A DNA stretch of 64,000 nt from Wolinella sp963540505 (GTDB lineage: Bacteria; Campylobacterota; Campylobacteria; Campylobacterales; Helicobacteraceae): assembly GCA_963540505.1 (NCBI GenBank), contig CAUTMV010000009.1, forward strand, positions 19,909 to 83,908, given 5' to 3'. The position numbers and the translations under genes were made by a program. Positions 1-8,800 of the stretch are shown piece by piece. Positions within the stretch are counted from its first letter, which is position 1. Each line of letters starts with the position of its first letter. Under the pieces are notes generated by a model. It saw only the letters and a list, made by a program, of their open reading frames with translations. It made no database searches and was not told the origin of the DNA.

Positions 1-1
1 A

Positions 2-406
2 AAGGGAGAATCGCTGGGAGAGCATGCTGCGAGCCTTTCCAAAGGCAAAGAGGGCGTAATGCACGGATGTAACTCCGTAATTCTCCAAAATAGCGATGGG
101 ACGCCTGCTTTGGTGCATTCTGTGGCGAGCGGACTGGATTATCAGGCGGTGGGACCCGAGCATGCGTATCTGCATGATATCGGTCGCACGAAAGTGGGCG
201 GTGCGAATGATGAGGAGGCGATTGAAGCCTTTTTTGCCCTCTCAAGACTGGAGGGAATCATTCCCGCGATTGAGAGTGCGCATGCGGTTGCATATGCAAT
301 GAAGCTCGCAAAAGATCGACTCGGAGAGAAGATCCTCGTCAATCTCAGCGGACGCGGGGATAAGGACATTGACTATGTTTCGCAGACCTTTGGATTTGGA
401 GATTGA
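2..406 (+). CDS. trpB: Tryptophan synthase beta chain, C-terminal part (5' end outside window)
   Basis: TrpB condenses indole with L-serine to tryptophan using pyridoxal phosphate, as part of the alpha2-beta2 synthase in the cytoplasm. The reading frame is open from base 2, so the gene begins upstream of the window; an internal ATG at 59 is not the start. The visible 134 residues carry family features: GEHAASLSKGKEGVMHG near the left edge, then SGLDYQAVGPEHAYL, the serine/PLP-region segment AIESAHAVAYA, and the C-terminal VNLSGRGDKD phosphate-binding glycine turn. It ends normally just after this motif. A possible trpA partner does not follow; a nitroreductase begins 22 nt downstream. Confidence 0.96.
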   Translation, partial: KGESLGEHAASLSKGKEGVMHGCNSVILQNSDGTPALVHSVASGLDYQAVGPEHAYLHDIGRTKVGGANDEEAIEAFFALSRLEGIIPAIESAHAVAYAMKLAKDRLGEKILVNLSGRGDKDIDYVSQTFGFGD

Positions 407-428
407 ACTTTAAAGCTAAGGAGGGACT

Positions 429-1067
429 ATGAATGAGTTTGAAAAAGCGATGAGATTCCGCCATGCGTGCAAAATTTTTGATGAGAATCGCAAGATTCCC
501 CACGAGCAGATGGAGTGGATTTTGGATATGGGGCGCATTTCTCCCTCTTCATTCGGTCTTGAGCCTTGGCATTTTTTGGTGATTAGAGACGCTCGCCTTA
601 AGGAGGAGCTGCGTATCGCGTGCTGGGATCAGCCTCAAGTGAGTACGTGCTCGCATTTTGTGGTGATTCTCGTGCGAGAGCCTAAGCACTTCAAACACGA
701 CAGCGAATATCTTGAACGCTCTTTCAAGCGGCGTGTAGGTGATGATCCCGAGCGATTAGAGAGAATCAAGGACGTTTTTACCGATTTTGAGAGGAACGAT
801 CTTAAGCCGAATTTGGAAGATTGGGCGAAAATGCAAGCTTATCTGGCGAGTGCGAATATGATGACGGCGGCTGCTTTTGTGGGGGTTGATTCCTGCCCGA
901 TTGAGGGCTTTTCCTATGCGGAGCTGGAGCGGATTTTGGATAGCGAAGTGGAGATGTTTGACGCTAGGGAGTTTGGGATTGCGTATTGCGTGGCTTTTGG
1001 ATACCGTCTCAACCCCCAAAGCAAGCAGCTTCGCTGGGCGCATGATGAGGTGGTAACCTACGTTTAG
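429..1067 (+). CDS. Nitroreductase family NAD(P)H-dependent flavin oxidoreductase
   Basis: A 212-residue protein of the FMN-binding nitroreductase superfamily (NfsB-like), which passes electrons from NAD(P)H to nitro or quinone compounds. It starts with the typical helix FEKAMRFRHACKIFDENRKI, followed by ILDMGRISPSSFGLEPWHF, the conserved SPSS-x(2)-EPW-F segment lining the FMN pocket, and a late GVDSCPIEGF segment that is also typical. Length is normal. A strong Shine-Dalgarno, AAGGAGGG, lies just before the ATG. It follows trpB closely and may be co-transcribed, but a functional link is not evident. The physiological substrate cannot be read from sequence. Confidence 0.9.
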   Translation: MNEFEKAMRFRHACKIFDENRKIPHEQMEWILDMGRISPSSFGLEPWHFLVIRDARLKEELRIACWDQPQVSTCSHFVVILVREPKHFKHDSEYLERSFKRRVGDDPERLERIKDVFTDFERNDLKPNLEDWAKMQAYLASANMMTAAAFVGVDSCPIEGFSYAELERILDSEVEMFDAREFGIAYCVAFGYRLNPQSKQLRWAHDEVVTYV

Positions 1068-1166
1068 TGCCTTTCTTGCGTGGCAAGCGGGTATTTTCCG
1101 CGTGGATTGAAAACGCTACGAATAGAGCACCGTAGCGGGAATCGTGCCTAAAATGGCGCACTTTAC

Positions 1167-1262
1167 TTAAGATTTAAGATGGCGAGAGTAGAGGAGCAGA
1201 GCGATAAAAATTAGCGCAAACACCGCTACTTCATAGCCAAGCGAAGAGAGCTCCGGGAGCAT
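1167..1262 (-). CDS. Predicted 31-residue single-span membrane peptide
   Basis: A short open frame on the minus strand in an otherwise empty 296-bp gap. It encodes 31 residues: a short polar start (MLPELSSLGYE), about 17 hydrophobic residues (VAVFALIFIALLLY) and a basic tail (SRHLKS). This is the pattern of a single-span small membrane protein with the positive end inside. Support comes from the signals: AAGGAAGG lies about five bases before the ATG, and a TATGAT -10 box sits at a distance that gives a leader of only about 12 nt. I do not recognise the family. It could be a subunit or regulator of a larger membrane complex, but nothing nearby shows which. Confidence 0.55.
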   Translation of the reverse strand: MLPELSSLGYEVAVFALIFIALLLYSRHLKS

Positions 1263-1281
1263 GTCCTTCCTTTTTGGCGCA

Positions 1282-1287
1282 ATCATA
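1282..1287 (-). promoter_or_regulatory. -10 box for the 31-residue membrane peptide
   Basis: TATGAT on the minus strand, one base from the TATAAT consensus, about 20 bases upstream of the small ORF start. It implies a transcription start roughly 12 nt before the ATG, leaving room only for the AAGGAAGG ribosome site. No clear -35 box is seen, which is usual in Campylobacterota. Confidence 0.4.
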
Positions 1288-1350
1288 CACGATTTTCGCG
1301 CGCAAAATACCACGATGAGTCCTTTTTATAGGTGCATTAGGCAAAAAAGT

Positions 1351-1356
1351 TATAAT
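1351..1356 (+). promoter_or_regulatory. -10 box of mutY, probable leaderless transcript
   Basis: A perfect TATAAT whose last base is 7 nt before the mutY ATG (1364). With the usual 6-8 nt spacing, transcription would begin at or next to the start codon. No ribosome binding site precedes the ATG, so the message would be leaderless. Confidence 0.55.
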
Positions 1357-1363
1357 TCGCCTC

Positions 1364-2329
1364 ATGTATAAAGAGGCTCAACTTTCGCTCCTATCGTGGT
1401 ATCACAGGCACGGTCGCACTGATCTTCCGTGGCGAAATACACGCAATCCCTATCACATTTACATCAGTGAGATGATGTTGCAGCAGACGCAGGTAAGCAC
1501 GGTGCTGGAGCGATTTTATTTTCCATTTCTTACGCGATTCCCGAATTTGACGGCGATTGCAAATGCGCAAGAATCGGAGCTCTTAAGCGCGTGGAGTGGG
1601 CTTGGCTACTACTCTAGGGTGCGGAATATCCATGCGCTCGCAAAAAGGACGCAAGGCAGGCTCCCAGACAGTGTGCAAGAGTTGCGAAAGCTCCCGGGAA
1701 TAGGGCGTTATACCGCTTGCGCAATTGCCTGTTTTGCCTTTGGCGCGCCCGAAGCGATTGTTGATGGGAATATTAAGCGCGTGCTCTCGCGCTTTTTCGC
1801 GCTTCAAAACGCAGGGGAATCGGAGCTTTTTAGCGTGGCGGCGAAGTTTTTAAACAGGGAGGATTCCTTTAATCACAATCAGGCGTTGCTTGATGTTGGT
1901 GCGCTTGTGTGCAAATCAAAAAATCCTCTTTGCGCGGAGTGTCCTTTGCAAAAATGGTGTAGCGGTTCGAAAGATCCGCTAAAATTTAGCGCACCAAAAA
2001 GACATGCTTATGAGGAGCTGGAGCTCCATTTTGCTCTCTTTGCTACCCTGAAGGGAATCGCTATGATAAAGAGTGATAAAGGCTTATACAAGGGACTTAT
2101 CGGATTCCCTCAAGTAAGCCAAAAGGAGTGCAAAGAGCTTCAAGCACAGCAAATCGGAGCAGTGTCTCATAGATATACAAAATATAAAATAAGAGCAAAG
2201 TTATATACATTCTCTACGATTCCTAGAAGTGTAGGCGAGGTTGTTTATGTTTCGCCCGATGTTTTTGACAAGCAGCCCATCTCAAGCCTCACGCGCAAGC
2301 TCTATGCATTACTAAAGAGCGTGCAATGA
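1364..2329 (+). CDS. mutY: A/G-specific adenine DNA glycosylase MutY
   Basis: MutY removes adenine mispaired with 8-oxoguanine, preventing G-to-T mutations. The 321-residue protein has the catalytic-helix motif ISEMMLQQTQVSTV (catalytic Glu about residue 36), the helix-hairpin-helix LPGIGRYTACAIACFAFG, the catalytic Asp in VDGNIKRVLSR, and the [4Fe-4S] loop CKSKNPLCAECPLQKWC with C-x6-C-x2-C-x5-C spacing. The C-terminal Nudix-like 8-oxoG reader is present but short. The N-terminus lines up with other MutY proteins at this ATG, which supports the start although no Shine-Dalgarno is present; a TATAAT box sits directly upstream. A strong hairpin follows the stop codon. Confidence 0.96.
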   Translation: MYKEAQLSLLSWYHRHGRTDLPWRNTRNPYHIYISEMMLQQTQVSTVLERFYFPFLTRFPNLTAIANAQESELLSAWSGLGYYSRVRNIHALAKRTQGRLPDSVQELRKLPGIGRYTACAIACFAFGAPEAIVDGNIKRVLSRFFALQNAGESELFSVAAKFLNREDSFNHNQALLDVGALVCKSKNPLCAECPLQKWCSGSKDPLKFSAPKRHAYEELELHFALFATLKGIAMIKSDKGLYKGLIGFPQVSQKECKELQAQQIGAVSHRYTKYKIRAKLYTFSTIPRSVGEVVYVSPDVFDKQPISSLTRKLYALLKSVQ

Positions 2330-2332
2330 ACG

Positions 2333-2362
2333 GGAAGGGGGCGCAAATTTGTGCTCCCTTCC
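2333..2362 (+). terminator. Hairpin after mutY
   Basis: An inverted repeat with about 15-nt arms (2333-2347 and 2348-2362). Arms read GGAAGGGGGCGCAAA and TTTGTGCTCCCTTCC and pair fully, with two G-U pairs; the innermost AAATTT bases form the loop. It lies 3 nt after the mutY stop. There is no U-run, so termination strength is uncertain. Confidence 0.5.
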
Positions 2363-2455
2363 AAACCCGAGAATCACCCCTATGTTTTGTAAATATCAGA
2401 AAACTTTATCTTTTTGATAGAATCCCCTCTTGAATTTAGCATGGGAGTGTGCCTT

Positions 2456-3793
2456 GTGAGCATGAGTAGATTTTCGAGGGTTGGTTTTATTCTCGCGGCG
2501 GCGGGGAGCGCGATTGGGTTAGGGAATATATGGAAATTCCCCTACATGACAGGACAAAATGGGGGTGGCGCGTTTGTTTTTATCTTTTTACTTTCCATTT
2601 TATTCATCGGCGTGAGCGTCTTTCTAGCCGAGGTGGTTCTCGGGCGTGCCAGTGAGAAAAACCCCGTCTCGACTTTTGAAGAGCTCGCGCCTAAAGGGGC
2701 GAGATATTGGAGGTTCACGGGCTTTATGATTATTAATGGCGTGCTGATTCTCTCCTTTTACTCCGTGGTAATTGGCTGGCTCATTCACTATATCGTCCTC
2801 TCTTTCACGGGGCTGCCTCAGAGCGTCGAGCAGGCAGGCGGAATGTTTGGCGAGCTCACTTCGCACTCTGTTTTTTTGCAGATTTTTTTCCATACATTAG
2901 TCATCGGCTACTGTGGATATATTCTCTCACGTGGCGTAAAGAAGGGAATTGAGCGCATTAATTTTATCTTAATGCCATTACTTTTTCTTATTTTTATTGT
3001 GCTACTTTTTTATGCGCTTGGAATGGAGAGCTTCTCACGCTCGCTCGCATTTATGTTCACGCCAAAATGGGAAAACATCACGCCGCAGGTAATTTTAATG
3101 TCCGTAAGTCAGGCGTTTTTCACGCTCTCTTTGGGCGTGGGGACGATCATTACTTACGCCGCCTCTTTCCCGCGCAAGGGGAATTTTGTCTCCTCTGCCA
3201 TCTATGTCGCAGCGTTAGATACGATTATTGCGGTGATTGCGGGGCTTGTGATTTTTACATTCCTGTTTGAGTTTGGCAGCGATCCAAGCGGAGGACCCGG
3301 GCTTGTGTTTATCTCGCTACCTGTGGTGTTTGCACAGATGGGCACAATCGGGCAGGGCGTGTCGCTCCTCTTTTTTATCGCGCTAATTTTTGCGGGAATC
3401 ACCTCCGCAATCTCCACGGTCGAGCCCTTTCTCAGCTATTTAATCGAGCGGCACGACTGGAAGCGAGGAAGGGCGGTGGTGCTGATTTTGGGCATCAGCT
3501 ATATTGCAGGAATCCTTGTAATTTTCGGTGGTTCGGAGAGCTATGCAGAGGCGATGAAGATTGCAGGTAGAAGCATTTTTGACTGGCTTGATTTTATTAG
3601 CTCGGCTCTGCTTATGCCTATTGCCGGAATGCTGACGTGCATTTTCGTCGGTTTTGTGATTGATAAAAACCACATACACGGGATGTTCAGCGGGCACATG
3701 TCGCCGTTTTTCTTTAAAATTTGGCTCTTTTGCGTGCGTTTTGTTGCGCCCATAGCGATTTTCTCGATTCTTGCAAACGGGCTATTTAGCTGA
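2456..3793 (+). CDS. Sodium-dependent transporter, neurotransmitter:sodium symporter (SNF/LeuT) family
   Basis: A Na+-coupled secondary importer of the inner membrane, usually for amino acids. The family signature is at the N-terminus: FSRVGFILAAAGSAIGLGNIWKFPYMTGQNGGGAFVF, the unwound TM1 region that binds sodium and substrate. About eleven hydrophobic spans fit a 445-residue protein, matching the short 11-TM bacterial subtype. I place the start at GTG 2456 (VSMSRFSRVG) because GGGAG lies 8 nt upstream; ATG 2462 is also possible, and a TTG-led extension to 2414 adds residues without family counterpart. The substrate is not evident. It stands alone between the mutY hairpin and the tetR promoter. 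Confidence 0.9.
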   Translation: MSMSRFSRVGFILAAAGSAIGLGNIWKFPYMTGQNGGGAFVFIFLLSILFIGVSVFLAEVVLGRASEKNPVSTFEELAPKGARYWRFTGFMIINGVLILSFYSVVIGWLIHYIVLSFTGLPQSVEQAGGMFGELTSHSVFLQIFFHTLVIGYCGYILSRGVKKGIERINFILMPLLFLIFIVLLFYALGMESFSRSLAFMFTPKWENITPQVILMSVSQAFFTLSLGVGTIITYAASFPRKGNFVSSAIYVAALDTIIAVIAGLVIFTFLFEFGSDPSGGPGLVFISLPVVFAQMGTIGQGVSLLFFIALIFAGITSAISTVEPFLSYLIERHDWKRGRAVVLILGISYIAGILVIFGGSESYAEAMKIAGRSIFDWLDFISSALLMPIAGMLTCIFVGFVIDKNHIHGMFSGHMSPFFFKIWLFCVRFVAPIAIFSILANGLFS

Positions 3794-3885
3794 TTTGGGC
3801 GATTTTCAGGTTTATTTAAGAAGTTTGATCGCCTAAAATGGGTCGATTCCCGCGTTTCTCCTATTTATAAAAATAGTCTTAAAAT

Positions 3886-3901
3886 AGTAATGGTCATTAC
3901 A
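3886..3901. promoter_or_regulatory. Probable TetR-family operator in front of tetR
   Basis: A 16-bp element AGTAATGGTCATTACA whose core GTAATG-GT-CATTAC is a perfect inverted repeat. It covers the -35 region of the tetR promoter. From memory, the CmeR operator of Campylobacter cmeABC has the same GTAAT-N4-ATTAC layout. This suggests autorepression; binding is inferred. Confidence 0.55.
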
Positions 3902-3907
3902 TTTTGG

Positions 3908-3913
3908 TATAAT
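3908..3913 (+). promoter_or_regulatory. -10 box of the tetR gene
   Basis: Perfect TATAAT, 7 bp after the palindrome at 3886-3901 and 34 bp before the tetR ATG. Occupation of the palindrome would block the polymerase here. Confidence 0.55.
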
Positions 3914-3947
3914 GCTTCGAAAATATTCCAAACAAAAGTGAGGCAAT

Positions 3948-4583
3948 ATGGGGGAGGAGGGGCTTAGTTTACGCTCGCAAGCGCGCTATGAGAAGATTCT
4001 CAATGTTGCTTTTGAGCTCTTTTTGGAGCATGGTTTTGAGAAAACGAGCGTCAATGAGATTGTGCGACGTGCGGGCGGCTCGCTATCGACGCTCTATAAG
4101 TTTTTTAGCACTAAAGAGAAGCTCTTTGAAGCGGCGTTGGTGCGAGAATTCAGGACGACTTTTGCGGAGCTTGAGGAGATTAGGCTTTCAGAAAAGAGTA
4201 TCGAAGGATTCCTGCGACGATTTGGTAGGCGATTTTTTGAAGTGATTTGCGACAGCAAAGCCATTGCCCTCTCTCGCGTGATTATATCCGAGGGAGGTCG
4301 CTACGAGGGCAAGCTGGGCAAGATATTTTATGAGTGCGGGCATGAGAGTGTGCAGAGGGTGATTGAGGAATTTTTGCGCGCGCAACAGCAGGCAGGGAAG
4401 ATCGCGCAGGATATTGACGTCTCTCTTGCGGCTTTACGCTTCATTCATTTAGTGATTGAGCCTTATTATTTTTGTTCTCTTACGATGGGTGCGCCGCTAG
4501 ATTTCACGCCAAAAGAGCAGCAAAAAATTGTCGATGAGGCGGTTAGGATTTTTTTGTATGGCGTGCGGTGCGGGATAAAGTGA
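3948..4583 (+). CDS. TetR/AcrR-family repressor, likely of the adjacent RND efflux operon
   Basis: A 211-residue regulator. The N-terminal TetR helix-turn-helix spans about residues 10-58: RYEKILNVAFELFLEHGFEKTSVNEIVRRAGGSLSTLYKFFSTKEKLFEAAL. The rest is an all-helical ligand-binding and dimer domain of ordinary length. GTGAGG precedes the ATG. It sits directly upstream of, and in the same direction as, an efflux operon, and palindromes of similar layout precede both the regulator and the operon, so it most likely represses both until an efflux substrate binds. The function resembles CmeR of Campylobacter, although orthology is not proven by what I can see. Confidence 0.88.
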   Translation: MGEEGLSLRSQARYEKILNVAFELFLEHGFEKTSVNEIVRRAGGSLSTLYKFFSTKEKLFEAALVREFRTTFAELEEIRLSEKSIEGFLRRFGRRFFEVICDSKAIALSRVIISEGGRYEGKLGKIFYECGHESVQRVIEEFLRAQQQAGKIAQDIDVSLAALRFIHLVIEPYYFCSLTMGAPLDFTPKEQQKIVDEAVRIFLYGVRCGIK

Positions 4584-4605
4584 GTTTGAGCGCAAAATTT
4601 AAAAA

Positions 4606-4621
4606 TGTAATGTATACTACA
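4606..4621. promoter_or_regulatory. Probable TetR operator overlapping the efflux operon promoter
   Basis: TGTAATGTATACTACA is an imperfect 16-bp palindrome with outer half-sites TGTA and TACA. It contains TATACT (4613-4618), a plausible -10 box. It resembles the palindrome before tetR (shared GTAATG and TACA) and lies 55-70 bp before the efflux ATG. Bound repressor would cover the -10 region. Confidence 0.5.
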
Positions 4622-4675
4622 CTACATGAATTAAGCAAGACAAAAAGAGTGAAACTTTTCAAAGGAGCAGATTTT

Positions 4676-5833
4676 ATGACAAAAGATTGGATAAAAAAGA
4701 GCGTCATTTTGATGCTTGGATTACTCTTGGCGGGGTGCTCTGGTGGAGAGCAATCAAAAAGCTCTCAAGCCGCTCCTAATGGTGCCGGAAGCATGCCTCC
4801 CGCGCATGTTGATGTGCGGAGCGTGAAGCTTAGGGCGATTCCCGTTACGCTTGAGTATCCCGCGCGGGTGCGGAGTGTGCAGCGGGTTGAGGTGCGCGCG
4901 AAGGTCAATGGGACGATTCTTAAAAAGCACTACACCGAGGGCGCGATGGTGCGTGAGGGCGAGTTGCTCTTTAGTCTTGACTCATCAAAATTCCGAGCCG
5001 CGGCTAATCAGGCGAGTGCGCGCGTAGGAGTGCAAGAGGCGATTTTTAGGCAGAGTGAGCGCGAATGGAAGCGCATGGAGCAGCTTTTTGCAGATGGGGT
5101 AGCGAGCGAGAAAGAGCGCGATGATACCCTTGCGAGCTATGAGATGGCGCGTGCGAACCTCACCAGCGCGCAAGCGGCACATAAGAGCGCGCAAATTGAC
5201 CTTAGCTACACCTCGATTGTTGCGCCAAGCAGTGGCGTGGCGGGGCAGAAGCTCAAAGACGTGGGCGCGTATGTGGGCGGGAGCGATACGCTTTTGACGA
5301 CCATTACGCAGCTTGATCCCATCCACGTGGAGTTTGCGATTCCCGATTTTGAGCAGTTGAGGCAAAATTACGCTCTTGCAAAGGGGGATTGGAAGAATCT
5401 CTCCGAGAGTGGGGCTTTGAGGGCGAGAATCGTCTCTAAAAACGGTGCAATGTATCCTGAGAGCGGAATCATCGATTTCACCGATAGCGTGATTGATGAG
5501 AAGATTGGGAGCACGCACGCAAGGGCGTTGTTTAAAAATAGCGACCATGTTCTTTTGCCCGGGCAGTTTGTGCGTGTGAGAATCGAGGGAATCGTGCGTC
5601 AAAAAGCGACTACGATTCCCCAAGAGGCTCTGTTGCAAAATGGAACGATGAAGCTCGTCTATATCGTGAGTGATGGTAAAGTAGCTGTGAGACCCGTAGA
5701 GGTGGAGCTTTCCGCGGATAATACCAAAGAATTCGTCATCACTAGAGGGCTCGCAGAGGGCGATTTGGTCATTACGAGCAATATCATGAAAATACGCCCG
5801 GATGCGAGCGTGCAAATTGATAGGAGAGATTGA
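4676..5833 (+). CDS. RND efflux periplasmic adaptor (membrane fusion lipoprotein), CmeA/AcrA type
   Basis: The adaptor joins the inner-membrane RND pump to the outer-membrane channel. The 385-residue protein has a lipoprotein signal with lipobox LLLAGC (Cys about residue 20), a biotinyl-lipoyl half near VRVQRVEVRAKVNGTI, a long helical hairpin rich in Ala/Glu (about residues 105-175), the second lipoyl half (YTSIVAPSSGVAGQK), a beta-barrel domain and a membrane-proximal domain. I chose ATG 4676 because AAAGGAG lies 7 nt upstream and it begins the signal peptide; an upstream in-frame ATG would put the operator inside the coding region. Its TGA overlaps the ATG of the pump gene by one base. Confidence 0.93.
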   Translation: MTKDWIKKSVILMLGLLLAGCSGGEQSKSSQAAPNGAGSMPPAHVDVRSVKLRAIPVTLEYPARVRSVQRVEVRAKVNGTILKKHYTEGAMVREGELLFSLDSSKFRAAANQASARVGVQEAIFRQSEREWKRMEQLFADGVASEKERDDTLASYEMARANLTSAQAAHKSAQIDLSYTSIVAPSSGVAGQKLKDVGAYVGGSDTLLTTITQLDPIHVEFAIPDFEQLRQNYALAKGDWKNLSESGALRARIVSKNGAMYPESGIIDFTDSVIDEKIGSTHARALFKNSDHVLLPGQFVRVRIEGIVRQKATTIPQEALLQNGTMKLVYIVSDGKVAVRPVEVELSADNTKEFVITRGLAEGDLVITSNIMKIRPDASVQIDRRD

Positions 5834-8800
5834 TGTTCTCCAAATTTTTTATTGAGCGACCCATATTTGCGTCAGTCATTTCGATTATTATTGTTTTGGC
5901 GGGGTTAGTTGCCATTGAGACGCTTCCCGTGGAGGAGTATCCGCAAGTCATACCTCCGCAAGTGCAGGTCTCTGCGATCTATCCTGGAGCGAGTGCGGAG
6001 ACGATTGCTCAAGCGGTAAGCGCGCCTTTGGAGGAGCAGATTAACGGCGTGGATGGCATGATCTATATGTCCTCCACCGCTTCTGCATCCGGCTCGCTCA
6101 GTCTGAATATCTTTTTTGAAATCGGCACAGATCCCGATCAGGCGACTATTGATGTGAATAACCGAATCCAAGCTGCTTTGAGCGCATTGCCCGCTGAGGT
6201 GCAGCGGCAGGGTGTAATAGCAAGGAAACGCTCCTCAAGCATCCTTGAGGTCGTGGCGATGTATTCTTCAGACCCCGCGCATACGCCTATTTACGTCTCC
6301 AACTACGCGCTCATCAATGTCGTTGATGACCTTAAGCGTATCAAAGGCGTGGGCGATGTGGTGCTTTTTGGCGGGAAGGATTACTCCATTAGAATTTGGC
6401 TCAAGCCCGATTTGCTCGCAAAATATTCCCTCACACCCAATGACATTGTCAGCGCGGTTAGAGAGCAGAATGCGCAATTTGCTACAGGGCAGATCGGACA
6501 AGAGCCCATTGCAAACAAGCCGATGTTCACTTACACGATTACGACCAAAGGGCGAATGGCGAGTGCGGAGGAGTTTGGCGATATTATTTTGAGGGCGGAT
6601 TCCCAAGGCGCGACGCTTCGACTAAGGGACGTGGCGACAGTGGAGCTGGGCTCGCAGTCTTACAGCTTTGATGCAAAGCTAAATGGCAAGCCCACGACGC
6701 CCATTGGGATTTTCATGCAATCGGGTGCAAATGCCCTAGAGGTCGCCGAGCTTGTGGGCGCGGAGATGGAGCGGCTTTCGCAGAAATTCCCCGCGGGTAT
6801 GGCGTATGCGATTCCCTATGACACGACGAAATTTGTGCGAATCTCCATTCAAGAGGTCATTAAAACGTTTATTGAAGCGATGATTCTCGTCTCGCTCATC
6901 GTCTATCTCTTTTTACAAAATCTTCGCACGACGATTATTCCTATGCTTGCCGTGCCCGTTTCGATTATCGGGACATTTGCGGGAATGTATGCTATGGGAT
7001 TCTCCATAAATCTCCTCACACTCTTTGGGCTGATTCTTGCGATAGGAATCGTCGTTGATGACGCGATTATCGTGATTGAAAACGTCGAGCGTATCCACCG
7101 CACCGAGGGCTTATCGATTAAAGAGGCGACGATTAAAGCGATGGAGGAGGTTGCTGCGCCGGTTATTTCGATTGTTTTGGTGCTTGCGGCGGTATTTACT
7201 CCCATCTCGTTTATAGGGGGATTTGTTGGGCAGATGTATAAGCAATTTGCTATGACGATCGTCCTATCCGTAACGATTTCTGGATTTGTCGCGCTTACGC
7301 TCACGCCCGCGCTTTGCACGGTCTTTTTGAAGGAGCACAATTCCGAGCCTTTTTGGTTTGTGAGGAAGTTTAATGAACTTTTTGACTTCTCTACGCAGCT
7401 CTTTACTCAGGGCGTTCGCTTGGTCATTCGCTATGTTTTGTTGAGCTTCCTTTTAGTCGCGGGAATCATCGCTGTCTCTTATGAGCTTTTTAGACATACG
7501 CCAACTTCACTCGTGCCCGCAGAAGATAAGGGGACGATTTTGGTGTTAGGTTATTTGCCTCCCGCATCGGCTTTGCACCGCACATCAGCACTGATGGATA
7601 ATGTCTATGCGACGCTTTCTCAAGATCCTAATATCGATCAGGTCATCACTTTTGCCGGGCTTGATCTGCTCTCTTTCTCGATGAAAAGCGACGCAGGAGT
7701 GGGGTTTGTTCAGCTTGCGGACTGGAAAGATCGAACGCTTTTAAAGCAACATGCTCAAATGCTTGCACAAGGCTATACTAGGAGATTCTTCCTCAATAAA
7801 GACGGCTATGTGCTCGTGGTAAATCCACCTCCCATTATGGGACTTAGTCTCACGGGCGGATTTAGTATGTATATACAGAATCGCACGGGTAGCAGCTATG
7901 AAGAGCTGAATAAATATGTTACGCAAGTTATCGCTAAAGCATCGCAGCGTCCGGAGCTTACGGGTATGCGCACGACTCTTGATATGCGTGTGCCTCAATA
8001 TAGCGTCACGCTGGATCGAGAGAAGGCAAAGGCACTCGGAATCCCGGTCTCAAATGTCTTTAACGCGATGCAATTAACCTTTGGAACGGGCTATGTCAAT
8101 GATTTTAGTATCTATGGACGCTCCTATCGGGTCTATATCCAGTCTGAGGGCGAATATCGCGAGGGAATCGAAGCCCTCAATCAGGTTTTTGTCCGCTCTG
8201 CAAGCGGTGAGATGGTGCCTTTGAGCTCGCTTCTCAGTTTTGAGCGCACCACGGGCGCGAGCGTGATTAACCGCTTCAATCTCTTCCCCGCAGCCAAAGT
8301 AATCGGTGAGCCTAAAGTGGGCTATACCTCAGGCGATGCGTTGCGTGCAATTGAAGAGGTGGCAAACGAAGTTCTTCCCAGCGGATATACGATTGCGTGG
8401 GAGGGGGCATCTTATCAGGAAAAAGAGATGAGCGGGACAGGGGTGCAGGCGTTTGTTTTTGCGCTGATTTTTGTTTTCTTGATTCTTGCGGCGCAATATG
8501 AGCGGTGGCTCATGCCTCTAGCGGTTATTACCGCCGTGCCTTTTGCGATTTTTGGAGCGATTACGGCGACGTGGCTTCGCGGACTTAGTAACGACATCTA
8601 TTTTCAGATCGGATTAATCATGCTCATCGGACTCTCCGCGAAGAATGCCATTTTGATTGTGGAATTTGCTATGCAAAAGCGGGAATCGGGCATGGGAATC
8701 ATCGAGGCGAGTCTTGAGGCGGCGAGGTTGCGTTTTCGCCCGATTGTCATGACTTCGCTTGCTTTTACCATTGGGGTGATTCCTCTGGCATTAAGCAGCG

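Noticed and set aside
4985..5815. 276-codon minus-strand frame
   Set aside because: Lies entirely antisense to the efflux adaptor, whose domains are clear; a shadow frame of GC-biased codons.
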